The notes beneath the pieces were generated by a model. The model was not told the DNA's origin, searched no databases, and saw only the letters and a program-made list of their open reading frames with translations. From Clostridiales bacterium (GTDB lineage Bacteria; Bacillota; Clostridia; Oscillospirales; Oscillospiraceae), in NCBI GenBank assembly GCA_004557735.1, contig SFFV01000004.1:62001-126000 (forward strand): 64,000 bases of DNA, in the 5' to 3' direction. Position numbers and translations under genes: made by a program. This document shows positions 56,501 to 63,964 of this stretch, one piece after another. The first letter of the stretch is position 1, and each line of letters opens with the position of its first letter.

Positions 56501-56752
56501 GGAGTGCGTGATTTCTCCGGGAACATCATTCTGCCGCCAATCTATCGCCAGGTTCGCAATATCGACAGGCCGTTCTACACCATTCAGGTCGGAACTGAGG
56601 AGGACCATACAGAAGGGCTTGTTACCGATACCGGCAGGGAGATTCTCCCCAGCATATACAAGGAGCTGTGCTGGTGTGGGGATAACTGTTTGCTGTGTAA
56701 AGGGAAAAACGGTATTGAATTGATGGTTTTGACCGAAAAAGGGAAAGCATAA
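53579..56752 (+). CDS. 1057-aa protein: NTF2-like domain, unknown middle, WG-repeat propeller
   Basis: Residues about 1-140 resemble an NTF2/SnoaL-like fold (MEILGNAFANGEVDALSGLL, DCEYISDYSG). About 180-430 is an unassigned alpha/beta region. About 455-545 resembles DUF2442 (FALKLLFENGECRKYVLPI then VEFKNGFFLSYL). About 590-1050 holds some ten to eleven WG-type repeats, each of the form W/YGF-x-D-x-G then IxPxxYxxxxxFxDG, e.g. IWGFVNEAGEEIIAPQY, HWGVIDAHGNWLADPVF and RNGLIDEDGNVILPCEYD, likely a beta propeller for binding. Two adjacent ATGs (53579, 53582) are possible starts; AAGGCGG is upstream. No signal peptide. Function unknown. Confidence 0.85.
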   Translation: MMKDCEIMEILGNAFANGEVDALSGLLSDDCEYISDYSGKRVTSAESIIKRMKDLYECVTDEGRYTYRIVDHAGLLREDGLVQMPKIPDTYLDEKALLLYQYSKEYPCAVVSVARDRENGIIQRILLSRDSKIYNVSFFEEDCGEDSPLDLPSTVAPLTAHDRHVRELRSEFSGQHLYDVPEEIKGELYIWKKADEYIKSWLDGKGYKVLESQPFDDCIGYRCSRKNNAYTVFMYAYGQKKTAQLDGDYCRKLLDYEFSENSTVLVVCMNVKRVRTGPETTYKIGNYYGSQEYDLELWRVNSVAGKNILEYYPRKEMMDATYKLMYAFNHDCLDVYDTIICEKAPAFHGIGSDGIFMNSAFYTSLRRLHEQYGDMKIGYVRYNDVIYSSTPYIDGYGFFSFRVDNNTDRILEATAYPFEGGEKKVAEYIKTDQRESDDMYDRIPQLKSVSVLPPVPTERFALKLLFENGECRKYVLPIPSADEDKEVLQYKQRVFTDRVWQSATVKESLPAEISGYADRESVVEFKNGFFLSYLLCYLESTTYVEPEKCDEAVFEDEHYRLSRVWKWGVNSAYRDKETGLLKILISGYAFNYYGVSTFATIDGERLTSIDFDYIDSFRDGLARVVKAGYGYGFVDERMNFVIPMIYENAEDFVDGKAKVKRDGEWYYIDKTGKETLIKPKTAGTQYQEVGRYFEGLCKVSTLKLRFTDLAYHSDYEEIAGIWGFVNEAGEEIIAPQYIYAEDFSDGIAIVCKGKWTIDPKWDNKYNKGLYWTDEELWGAIDKNGSTAIPFVFDEIKHFWNVGGVFMAHFGGWENGHWGVIDAHGNWLADPVFEDIDYEYQDGLFAFYQEDKWKGDDVPLGIYDINQHKVIFEPQFYDVSFHEDGWIKVEVYDETLGRRVEKLIDLDGREKFHSIYTSIYTWKKPYEVMIRDENGDRNGLIDEDGNVILPCEYDVVWNGLDYEHKRMVFSENDKQGVRDFSGNIILPPIYRQVRNIDRPFYTIQVGTEEDHTEGLVTDTGREILPSIYKELCWCGDNCLLCKGKNGIELMVLTEKGKA

Positions 56753-56775
56753 ACTTGCAGGAACACAAATGAAAC

Positions 56776-56808
56776 GACATGAGCGTCTTCAACGGAGACG
56801 CTCATGTC
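56776..56808 (+). terminator. Terminator of the WG cassette
   Basis: Perfect 13-bp arms GACATGAGCGTCT and complement, 7-base loop; T run weak (ATTCCTT). Confidence 0.65.
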
Positions 56809-56846
56809 ATTCCTTCTGCAGCAGCCGCAAAAGTTGAATATGGAGT

Positions 56847-57215
56847 TTGCCAGAACGGGATCTGTTTTCTTCGATGTATACGGCAGTAGCCAGCGGCAGA
56901 AGGCGCGGAGCGGAACGGCAACGGTGCGGTATCGTCGGCCGCTGTGCCGACTTCATTTTGCAGGATAAGGCGGATTGCTTGAAAGTTTTTATCCATGCCG
57001 ATATGCAATACCGCGCAGAACGCATCGTTAAGATATATGGCGAGCGGGAACAGTCCCCGGAGGATCGCCTGCGGGACAAGGATAAGCGCCAGGCAACCTA
57101 TCACCGCTTCTATACCAACATGAAATGGGGCCGCGCCCAAAATTACCATCTGACGCTGGACAGCGGCGTGCCGGGAATTGATAAATGCGTCGAGCTTATC
57201 GCTGAACGGTTCTAA
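56847..57215 (+). pseudogene. Cytidylate-kinase-like gene, 3' fragment
   Basis: The segment from about codon 27 matches the C-terminal two-thirds of the family: CGIVGRCADFILQDKADCLK, VFIHADMQYRAERI, RLRDKDKRQATYHRFYTNM, KWGRAQNYHLTLDSGVPGID. The N-terminal P-loop part is missing and the first codons look frameshifted. Together with the deleted copy at 51927 it shows that one ancestral gene exists here as two incomplete pieces either side of the cassette. No ribosome site at its apparent start. Confidence 0.78.
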
Positions 57216-57341
57216 GCGGATCCATATCGGTTTGTTCCTGTTCTTATCGCTCTCCTTCGTCTGTACGGTAAAACGGATATTTCTTCGGCATTCCGCTTGT
57301 CCTTCTCCTTCCGGGAAGTGCAAAAACCTTCATGGAATAAA
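57163..57341 (+). repeat. 179-bp direct repeat, right copy
   Basis: Partner of 51967-52145, offset 5196 bases, gap-free, about 97 percent identical. Bounds the cassette on its right; unique sequence resumes at 57342. Confidence 0.92.
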
Positions 57342-57348
57342 CGACGGG

Positions 57349-57377
57349 TGTAAATCGGCGCGCCGATGTGATATAAT
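57349..57377 (+). promoter_or_regulatory. Promoter of the tyrosine phosphatase gene with palindrome in the spacer
   Basis: TGTAAA, 17-base spacer, TATAAT. The spacer contains the 14-bp perfect palindrome ATCGGCGCGCCGAT (57354-57367), a likely repressor site. Confidence 0.6.
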
Positions 57378-57409
57378 GGATAATCAACCGAAACGAAACG
57401 GAGAGAGAC

Positions 57410-57871
57410 ATGACAAAAATTTTATTCGTTTGCCACGGCAATATCTGCCGCAGCCCGATGGCGGAATATGTGATGAAAGCGCTTGTCGCAGAAGCGGGGC
57501 TTTCGGACAAGTTTTTCATTGCCTCCGCAGCGACGAGCCGCGAGGAGCTGGGGAACGGCGTCTATCCCCCGGCACGGCGGAAGCTCGCCGAGCACGGCAT
57601 CCCCTGCGCCGGTCACGCCGCGCGGCAGATCACGCCGAAGGATTATGTAAACTTCGATCTTCTCATCGGCATGGATGAAGAGAACCTCCGAAACATGCGC
57701 CGCATGTTTTCCGGCGACCCGGAAGGAAAGATCTCTCTCCTGCTCGACCACACCGGACGCGGCGGGAATGTCGCCGATCCGTGGTATACGGGCGATTTTG
57801 ACGCGACATGGCGCGACGTGAACGATGGCTGCCGCGCGCTGCTGCAAGAACTCCGGGAAATTATTATGTAA
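57410..57871 (+). CDS. Low-molecular-weight protein tyrosine phosphatase
   Basis: 153 residues, full length. The catalytic loop is VCHGNICRSPMAEYVM (Cys9 region, Arg downstream) and the general-acid loop is VADPWYTGDF. It removes phosphate from tyrosine on target proteins; in Firmicutes such enzymes often oppose a capsule-type tyrosine kinase, but none is encoded nearby. GAGAGA precedes the start. The stop codon lies in a TTATGTAAAT motif. It is the first gene right of the cassette. Confidence 0.95.
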   Translation: MTKILFVCHGNICRSPMAEYVMKALVAEAGLSDKFFIASAATSREELGNGVYPPARRKLAEHGIPCAGHAARQITPKDYVNFDLLIGMDEENLRNMRRMFSGDPEGKISLLLDHTGRGGNVADPWYTGDFDATWRDVNDGCRALLQELREIIM

Positions 57872-57937
57872 ATTAAATTATGTCAATTTACGTTTTGCGG
57901 ACGGATCGGCCGGTAAAATGTAAAAAGGTGTATTTTC

Positions 57938-57970
57938 GGTTATTTTCATTCCCGGATAAAGCGCGTATAA
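57938..57970 (+). promoter_or_regulatory. Possible promoter of the short phosphohexomutase
   Basis: TTTTCA, 17-base spacer, TATAAT (the -10 is strong, the -35 weak). Confidence 0.4.
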
Positions 57971-58096
57971 TGGTAATCGAACAGAGCGTGAAGAGCGCCG
58001 CAGCGGACGGAGAGGCTTTAGCCGCTCTGCCCATGCTCCCCGTCGGGACGGAGCGCTGCGTGGAAGTTGTTTGGAACCGAAAGGAGTATGATGCAG

Positions 58097-59509
58097 ATGA
58101 TAAAATTCGGCACCGGCGGATGGCGCGCCATTATCGCCGACGGGTTTACAAAGGAGAACATCCGTCTGCTCACCGCGGGGCTTTGCGCCCTCATGGAAAA
58201 AGAGGGTCATGCCGGCGCGGAGATATGCGTCGGGTACGACCGGCGCTTTCTCTCCAAGGAATCGGCGCACTGGGCGTGCGAAGTCCTCGCGGGCTATGGC
58301 TTTCGCCCGTATGTCATCAATCGCTCGAGCCCGACGCCGCTCATCATGTTCACCGTCAAGCGCCGGAACATGCCCTACGGCCTGGCTGTGACCGCAAGCC
58401 ACAACCCCGCCATTTATAACGGCATTAAGGTTTTCACGGAGGGCGGGCGAGATGCCGACGCGGAGGTAACGCGCCGCATTGAAGCCGAGATCGAAAAGCT
58501 CTCCCCCGCCGATGTGAAGAGCATCGACTATGACGACGCCCTCGTCAGGGGAAAGATCGTCGAGGATTACCCGATGAACGAATATCTCGACAGCATTCTC
58601 TCTGCCGTGAACGTGGAGGCGATCAAAAAGGCCTCGCTGCGCATCGGCTTTGATCCGATGTACGGCGTGAGCTGGTCGAGCTTGAGCATGCTGCTCACAA
58701 CGTGCCGGTGCGATCTTGAGGTCATCCACGACCGCCACGACACGCTCTTCGGCGGTAAACTGCCCGCGCCGAACGTCGATACGCTCAAGCCTCTCGCCGC
58801 GCTTGTGCTCGACCGGCACTGCGATCTTGGCATCGCGACTGACGGCGACGCCGACCGTCTCGGCGTCATCGATAATGAGGGACAGTTCATTCACCCAAAC
58901 AAGCTGCTTGTACTTCTCTACTACTATCTTGTGAAGTATCGCGGCTGGGAAGGGCCGTGCGTGCGCAACAACTCCACCTCCTGCCTGCTCGACCGTGTCG
59001 CCGCCGGGCTGGGACAAAAGTGCTACGAGGTCCCCGTCGGCTTCAAGTGGGTTTCCGCGAAGATGAGCGAGACCGGCGCAATCATCGGCGGCGAGTCGTC
59101 CGGCGGCATGGCCGTGCGCGGCCATATCTCCGGCAAGGACGGGATTTACGCCGCGGCGCTGCTCGTGGAAATGCTCGCCGTTACAGGCAAATCCGTCTCC
59201 GAGCTCTTCGCCGAGATCACCGGGCAGTACGGCAACCCCCGCTGGGCCGAGGCGGACTTCCGTATGACGCCGGAGCGCAAGGCCGAACTGCAGAAGCTCC
59301 TCTTCATCGAAAAAAAGACGCCGGCGTTCGGTGCGGCTATCGACCATGTCAGTCTCGCGGACGGCTGCAAGGTGTATTTTGCGGACGGCAGTTGGGTCAT
59401 CTGCCGCTTCTCCGGCACGGAGCCGCTGCTCCGCATGGCCGCGGAAGCCGACGAGCAGGCGGCTGCGGACGGATACATCAAAGCCTTCCGCGATATGCTC
59501 GATCTCTAA
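58097..59509 (+). CDS. Phosphohexomutase (PGM/PMM family), short form
   Basis: 470 residues. IKFGTGGWRAIIADGFTKEN is the family start, VTASHNPAIYNGIKVF the phosphoserine loop, TDGDADRLGVID the metal loop, GGESSGGMAVRGHISGKDG the sugar loop and RFSGTEPLLRMAAEA the phosphate loop. Start among three close ATGs (58088, 58091, 58097); 58097 gives the usual N-terminus and AAGGAG is upstream. Likely glucose or mannose phosphate mutase; distinct in length and sequence from the 557-residue paralogue at 40609. Confidence 0.92.
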   Translation: MIKFGTGGWRAIIADGFTKENIRLLTAGLCALMEKEGHAGAEICVGYDRRFLSKESAHWACEVLAGYGFRPYVINRSSPTPLIMFTVKRRNMPYGLAVTASHNPAIYNGIKVFTEGGRDADAEVTRRIEAEIEKLSPADVKSIDYDDALVRGKIVEDYPMNEYLDSILSAVNVEAIKKASLRIGFDPMYGVSWSSLSMLLTTCRCDLEVIHDRHDTLFGGKLPAPNVDTLKPLAALVLDRHCDLGIATDGDADRLGVIDNEGQFIHPNKLLVLLYYYLVKYRGWEGPCVRNNSTSCLLDRVAAGLGQKCYEVPVGFKWVSAKMSETGAIIGGESSGGMAVRGHISGKDGIYAAALLVEMLAVTGKSVSELFAEITGQYGNPRWAEADFRMTPERKAELQKLLFIEKKTPAFGAAIDHVSLADGCKVYFADGSWVICRFSGTEPLLRMAAEADEQAAADGYIKAFRDMLDL

Positions 59510-59672
59510 AAATCACACCGTGCATTTCCGCACGTACGCAAACGGGTCAGCGCCTGACGCGGCAATGGCACGCGCTATCGCCGGGCCGGCCGACAAGGTC
59601 CGCTTGTCCTCTGCCCTGCCGCTGTCGGTCTTCCGATTCGTTTGAGCAGAACATATGTATATATGTTATATG

Positions 59673-59713
59673 TTAAAGTCTGCGCAGAGACACACCTCTC
59701 GCGCAGACTTTAA
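59673..59713. terminator. Shared terminator between phosphohexomutase and SDR genes
   Basis: Perfect 13-bp arms TTAAAGTCTGCGC and complement with extra GAGA/TCTC pairing, T-rich on both sides. Three TTATGTT(A/T)A motifs follow at 59716, 59730 and 59744. Confidence 0.8.
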
Positions 59714-59752
59714 TTTTATGTTAATATAATTATGTTTACTACATTATGTTAA

Positions 59753-60487
59753 TCAAAGGATAAATCCTCCGTCCACGGTGAGTACCTGACCGGTGACAAA
59801 GCTCGCATCGTCGCTCGCGAGATAGGAAACCGCGGCGGCGATGTCCTCCGGCCGGCCGAGACGGCGCAGCGGCGTTTCCTCGGCGAGCTGCGGCAGCACC
59901 TCGCTCGGCAGCGCATCGAGCATGTCGGTTTTTATCACGCCCGGCGCAACGCAGTTGACGCGGATGTGCGTTGGTGCGAGCTCGGCGGCGAGCGAGCGCG
60001 TGAGCGCGATGAGCGCGGCTTTTGTGGCGGAGTACGTCACCTCGCAGCTCGCGCCGCGCAGCCCCCACATGGACGAGATATTTACGATGCAGCCCGCGTG
60101 CTCGCGGAGCATCGGCGGGAGTACGGATTGGATGGTGTGGAACGCGCCGTCGATATTCACGCCGAAGTAACGCCGCCACATCTCCTCCGTCACGTCCTGA
60201 AAGAGCGCCTGCCCCGCGACGCCGGCGTTGTTGACGAGAAGGCTCACGCTGCCGAACGCATCCTCCACGCGGTGTACCATATCCTCCACCTGCGCGCGGT
60301 CGGCAACGTCCGCCCGAAACGCAGCGGCGCGAAGTCCCTCGGCGACAAGCTCCGCCACGAGCGAGTCGGCGCAGTCCTGCCGGACGTGATAGTTTACGGC
60401 AACGGTATAGCCCTCGTGGGCAAGACGGCGCGCCGTCGCGCGGCCAATGCCGCGGCTCGCGCCGGTAACAAGTGCGATCTTTTCCAT
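59753..60487 (-). CDS. Short-chain dehydrogenase/reductase, FabG type
   Basis: 244 residues. NADPH loop TGASRGIGRATA, NNAGVAGQALF, catalytic serine region NISSMWG and Tyr-x3-Lys in VTYSATKAALIAL; the end VTGQVLTVDGGFIL is typical of 3-oxoacyl-ACP reductases. Reduces a keto group in fatty-acid or related synthesis, although it is not in a fab operon, so another substrate is possible. Start ATG 60487 follows GGGAGGAAA. Confidence 0.92.
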   Translation of the reverse strand: MEKIALVTGASRGIGRATARRLAHEGYTVAVNYHVRQDCADSLVAELVAEGLRAAAFRADVADRAQVEDMVHRVEDAFGSVSLLVNNAGVAGQALFQDVTEEMWRRYFGVNIDGAFHTIQSVLPPMLREHAGCIVNISSMWGLRGASCEVTYSATKAALIALTRSLAAELAPTHIRVNCVAPGVIKTDMLDALPSEVLPQLAEETPLRRLGRPEDIAAAVSYLASDDASFVTGQVLTVDGGFIL

Positions 60488-60544
60488 TTCGTTTCCTCCC
60501 GGTGGTATGCGTTTATTGTACCGCAGACGCAAACGGAATACAAG

Positions 60545-60754
60545 TCACCGCTCGCTTTCCGCCTCGTATTCTCCGGTCTCCGTCTCGCCGAACTCCCGCG
60601 CCGTTTCGGCAACGACGGCCTCATACCCTGTGAGCGCGGCGAACGAGGAAAACTGCGCCGCCCGGTCGCGCCGCGGCATGGGCGGATGCACGTCGGAAAC
60701 GTGGTGCGGCAGGGTGATGATATCGTCGTAGTCGCGGCATTCCTCGCGCTTCAT
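60545..60754 (-). CDS. YolD-like small protein next to Y-family polymerase
   Basis: 69 residues: YDDIITLPHHVSDVHPPMPR then DRAAQFSSFAALTGYEAVVA. This is the form found downstream of DinB/UmuC-type polymerases in Clostridia. It overlaps the polymerase stop by four bases (ATGA), so it is made with the polymerase; a role as polymerase accessory or SOS-linked partner is inferred from this constant pairing. Confidence 0.82.
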   Translation of the reverse strand: MKREECRDYDDIITLPHHVSDVHPPMPRRDRAAQFSSFAALTGYEAVVAETAREFGETETGEYEAESER

Positions 60755-62277
60755 GCCCGGTGTCCTCCGATCTGTTTGTTGCGCTCTCTCGTCGTCGCGC
60801 CATCTTCGAGATTCATGCCCTTCAAAATGGCGTTATTGCCGTAGCGCTGCTGGATGGAAAGAATGGCCTCCTGCCGCCGCCGTTCGCGCTCGCGCGCCTT
60901 TTGATCCGCACCGGGCGCGTTCGCTTTCTCCTCCGCGGCGGAAAAGAGATCCATCTGCTCGCCGCCCGCGGCGGCGCGGGGGACTTTGTCCTCCGGCAGA
61001 ACGCGGTTTGCCGCGACCGTTACGCGGCGCACGAGAAGGTTTTTGTCCGTAATGCGGTCATAGAGCGCCATGACCGCGTCCGTGATCTCGCGCGTTGAGG
61101 ACGAATACTCCGTAAGATTGGCCGTGCCGTGGCCGTGCTTCGGCACACGGCGGCCGTAGCGGTCGGTGTGCGTTTCCCCCGTATACTCCGCGGCGCGGGC
61201 AGGGTCGGCCAGATTTTCGACGTCGTATCCGATCGTGAGCGTGAGCTGATCGGTACACAGGCGCTTTTTCACAAGATCGAGCACGAGAAGATCCGTCATT
61301 TCCCGAACGATGAGCTTTGCCTTGCGCCAGTCGTACGGCTCCTGAAGCACCTGGCCGGAGCTGATGCTGTTGGAGTCCGGCCGATAGGCGTGGATGTCCG
61401 CAATCGTACACGGCTCCCAGCCCCAGGCGTGGTCAATGAGCAGCTCCGCCTGAACACCGAACGTTTTATACAGCAGCTCTTCGTTATAGAAATCCCCGCT
61501 TTTCCCGAGCGAGCAGCGGGCGATATCGCCCATCGTATGCAGCCCCAGCGCTTCCAGCCGCCGCACCGTGCCCGCGCCGACGCGCCAGAAATCCGTGAGA
61601 GGCCGGTGGCCCCAGAGCTTGCGGCGGTAGCTCATTTCGTCAAGCTCCGCAATGCGCACGCCGTCACAGTCCGGCGGAATGTGCTTGGCTTCAATGTCCA
61701 TCGCAATCTTGCAGAGATAGAGATTCGTCCCAATGCCCGCCGTGGCGGTGATGCCGGTCGTGTGCAGCACCTCGCGCAGGATCTTCCGGCAGAGATCGTG
61801 CGCCGACATGCGGTACGTTGGCAGATAATCGGTCACATCCATAAACACCTCGTCAATGGAGTAGACGTGGATATCCTCGGGTGCTACGTAGTGCAGATAA
61901 ATGTTGTAGATTCCGGCGCTGTAGCGCATGTAGTGCGCCATGTGCGGCGGCGCTACGACATAATCCAGCTCCAGCGCGGGGTTTGCCGCAAGCTCCGGCG
62001 CGCTGCACGATTTCCCGGTGAACGCATGGCCCGGCGCGGCGGCGCGGCGCGCGGCGTTGATCTTCCGCACCGCCTCCACAACCTCAAAGAGGCGGGCACG
62101 GCCCGGAATGCCGTAGGCCTTGAGCGCCGGGGACACTGCGAGACAGATCGTCTTTTCCGTGCGGGTCAGGTCCGCCACAACAAGATTCGCCGTCATCGGG
62201 TCAAGACCGCGCTCCATGCACTCCACCGAGGCATAGAACGACTTGAGATCGATGGCAAGATATGTCCGCTCTCCCAT
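60751..62277 (-). CDS. Y-family translesion DNA polymerase (UvrX/DinB2 type)
   Basis: 508 residues. Catalytic metal sites are in AIDLKSFYASVECMERGLDP and YSIDEVFMDVTDY; steric-gate and fingers region ICLAVSPALKAYGIPG; TATAGIGTNLYLCKIAMDIEAKH is the palm helix; little-finger domain follows to about 420. EQMDLFSA is a beta-clamp-binding motif (Q-x-x-D/L-F type). The end IQQRYGNNAILKGMNLEDGA is typical of Firmicute UmuC-like forms. AAGGAGG precedes the start. Copies past lesions with low fidelity. No LexA box could be seen in its promoter. Confidence 0.93.
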   Translation of the reverse strand: MGERTYLAIDLKSFYASVECMERGLDPMTANLVVADLTRTEKTICLAVSPALKAYGIPGRARLFEVVEAVRKINAARRAAAPGHAFTGKSCSAPELAANPALELDYVVAPPHMAHYMRYSAGIYNIYLHYVAPEDIHVYSIDEVFMDVTDYLPTYRMSAHDLCRKILREVLHTTGITATAGIGTNLYLCKIAMDIEAKHIPPDCDGVRIAELDEMSYRRKLWGHRPLTDFWRVGAGTVRRLEALGLHTMGDIARCSLGKSGDFYNEELLYKTFGVQAELLIDHAWGWEPCTIADIHAYRPDSNSISSGQVLQEPYDWRKAKLIVREMTDLLVLDLVKKRLCTDQLTLTIGYDVENLADPARAAEYTGETHTDRYGRRVPKHGHGTANLTEYSSSTREITDAVMALYDRITDKNLLVRRVTVAANRVLPEDKVPRAAAGGEQMDLFSAAEEKANAPGADQKARERERRRQEAILSIQQRYGNNAILKGMNLEDGATTRERNKQIGGHRA

Positions 62278-62308
62278 GGCGCACCTCCTTCGCGGTTGGC
62301 TTTTCTCT

Positions 62309-62337
62309 ATTATATTAGCTTATTGAGCGAATTTCAA
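62309..62337 (-). promoter_or_regulatory. Promoter of the polymerase-yolD operon
   Basis: Minus strand: TTGAAA, 17-base spacer, TATAAT. Confidence 0.8.
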
Positions 62338-62375
62338 GAGAAAGGTTTTGCGGCAGCATTGTGCATTTATGCAAA

Positions 62376-62402
62376 ACTCCCCGACGCCAGAGGCGTCGGG
62401 GA
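62376..62402 (-). terminator. Terminator downstream of azlCD
   Basis: Perfect 12-bp arms CTCCCCGACGCC and complement, 3-base loop, TTTT on the minus strand. The 160 bases between it and azlD hold only a weak 33-codon frame (62420-62521) and a GGAAAAG/CTTTTCC hairpin. Confidence 0.8.
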
Positions 62403-62562
62403 GAAAAGATGTAATCGGATTATCCCTTCGGCAGAAAATCCAGCCGGACGATCTGCATTTCGGCATAGGAAAAGCCGCCTTGCGGCAGCCTTTTCCCTAT
62501 AGAGCATTGCGCTGTGATCATAGCGTATACCCGTAAAAAGGCGACAGCTTTTGCCGGAAAAC

Positions 62563-62874
62563 TCAAAGAAGTCCGAGCAGAAGCTCCGCGACGAACGCCA
62601 CGCCGCAGCACGAAGCCGCCACAGTGATGAGTCCCCCGCCGCGCCAGGCAATGATGATCCCGGCCACGAGCGCCGCGGCGCCGGCGATGGGCTGCTCCGT
62701 CGCCTGCACAATGGCGGGAAATGTCATCACGGCGAGGGTCACATACGGCACATAGTAAAGGAACGAGCGGAGAAACCGGCTGCGGATGGGCTTCCGGATG
62801 AGCGTGAGCGGCAGGACACGGACAAGGTACGTCACGAGCGCCGCCGTCAGAATGGAGAGGAGCGTTTTTGTCAT
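62563..62874 (-). CDS. azlD: AzlD branched-chain amino acid exporter small subunit
   Basis: 103 residues, three to four membrane helices: LLSILTAALVTYLVRVLPLT and FLYYVPYVTLAVMTFPAIV. With AzlC it exports branched-chain amino acids or analogues such as azaleucine. Start ATG 62874 overlaps the azlC stop by four bases. Confidence 0.92.
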   Translation of the reverse strand: MTKTLLSILTAALVTYLVRVLPLTLIRKPIRSRFLRSFLYYVPYVTLAVMTFPAIVQATEQPIAGAAALVAGIIIAWRGGGLITVAASCCGVAFVAELLLGLL

Positions 62875-63605
62875 GCCGCCGCCTCCTCTTCCGCCGGGCG
62901 CGGGAACAAAATGGCCGCAAGCGCCGAGATGATGACCGTGAGGATGATCGTCCGGTTGCCGGAGGAAAGAGAGCGCAGCACCGGCAAAAACGCCAACGCC
63001 GCGCTCGCGGCAAATGCCGAGAGGACGCAGCCGAGCACTACGCGGTTTTCCTTCGCCGGGGGGACGATGATGGCGAGAAACATGCCGTAGAGCGCCACGC
63101 TCAGCGCGCTCACAATGCGCGCCGGAAGCAGATTGCCCATGAAAATGCCAAGCGCCGTACCCGCCGCCCACATCGGGATGGAGGCGGTCATTGCGCCGTA
63201 GAAATACCGCGGTTCGACGCAGCCCGGCCGGGCGATCGTGATGCCGAAGAGCTCGTCGGTCACGTCAAAACCGATGAAAAAGCGGTGGTAAAACGGCATA
63301 TCGGGGCTCATGCGCTGGCTGAGCGCGCAGCTCATGAGAAGATAGCGGGCGTTGATGATAAGCGTTGCGAGCGCGATCTCCACACAGGCAGCCCCGCTGC
63401 CGATGAGCGTGAAGAGCGCGTACTCGCCCGCCGAGGCATTGCAGAGAAGGCTCGAGAGCAGTCCCTGCGCTACGGTGAGCCCGGCGTTGCGCGCGGCAAT
63501 GCCGAGAGAAAACGAGACGGCAAAATAGCCGAGACCAATGGGAAAGCCGTCGCGCAGGCCTTCAAAATAGACGCTGCGGCGGCTGCTGGAATGCGTTTGA
63601 TTCAT
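62871..63605 (-). CDS. azlC: AzlC branched-chain amino acid exporter large subunit
   Basis: 244 residues, about seven membrane helices. FEGLRDGFPIGLGYFAVSFS is the family start and NARYLLMSCALSQRM with FDVTDELFGI are conserved loops. Start ATG 63605; the open frame upstream (to 63761) covers the promoter and a palindrome and is rejected. Coupled to azlD. Confidence 0.93.
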   Translation of the reverse strand: MNQTHSSSRRSVYFEGLRDGFPIGLGYFAVSFSLGIAARNAGLTVAQGLLSSLLCNASAGEYALFTLIGSGAACVEIALATLIINARYLLMSCALSQRMSPDMPFYHRFFIGFDVTDELFGITIARPGCVEPRYFYGAMTASIPMWAAGTALGIFMGNLLPARIVSALSVALYGMFLAIIVPPAKENRVVLGCVLSAFAASAALAFLPVLRSLSSGNRTIILTVIISALAAILFPRPAEEEAAA

Positions 63606-63646
63606 GGCGGCTTCTTTCTTATCGTAATAGGGGGGTACGTTGAGAA

Positions 63647-63675
63647 CTTGTACCACATTTCCCCCGCTCTGGCAA
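63647..63675 (-). promoter_or_regulatory. Promoter of azlCD
   Basis: Minus strand: TTGCCA, 17-base spacer, TACAAG. Confidence 0.55.
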
Positions 63676-63718
63676 GAGCTTTTCGGAAAGAAACGAAGAA
63701 AACCCCGTCTTTCTTTCT

Positions 63719-63758
63719 CCCGTCTTTGATCTGCCGGTACCGGCAGATCAAAGACGGG
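63719..63758. repeat. 40-bp perfect palindrome upstream of azlCD
   Basis: Left half CCCGTCTTTGATCTGCCGGT, right half its exact complement, no loop. No T run on either side. CCCGTCTTT also occurs once more just to the left. Could be an operator or a cruciform site. Confidence 0.8.
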
Positions 63759-63964
63759 CAAAGAGATCGATATACAGCGCCACGGTCATGCCGGGCATCG
63801 CGGCAAGGACGCCTTCCGCCTGCGGGAGCGCGCGGAAAAGCAGCGGGAGCATTGAGCAAAAAAAACACCACAATGTATTGTACTGCGATATATTCGTCAA
63901 GTCCTTTCTTCACCTTGACAAAGTGTGTATAATGATTTCGTAGAGAAAAACAGGAGTGAGGTCG

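Noticed and set aside
56802..57323. 173-codon minus-strand frame over the kinase fragment, similar to one at 51891-52127
   Set aside because: The similarity is only the antisense of the 179-bp direct repeat.
62420..62521. 33-codon minus-strand frame between azlD and its terminator
   Set aside because: No proper ribosome site and no recognisable sequence; left as part of a structured 3' region.
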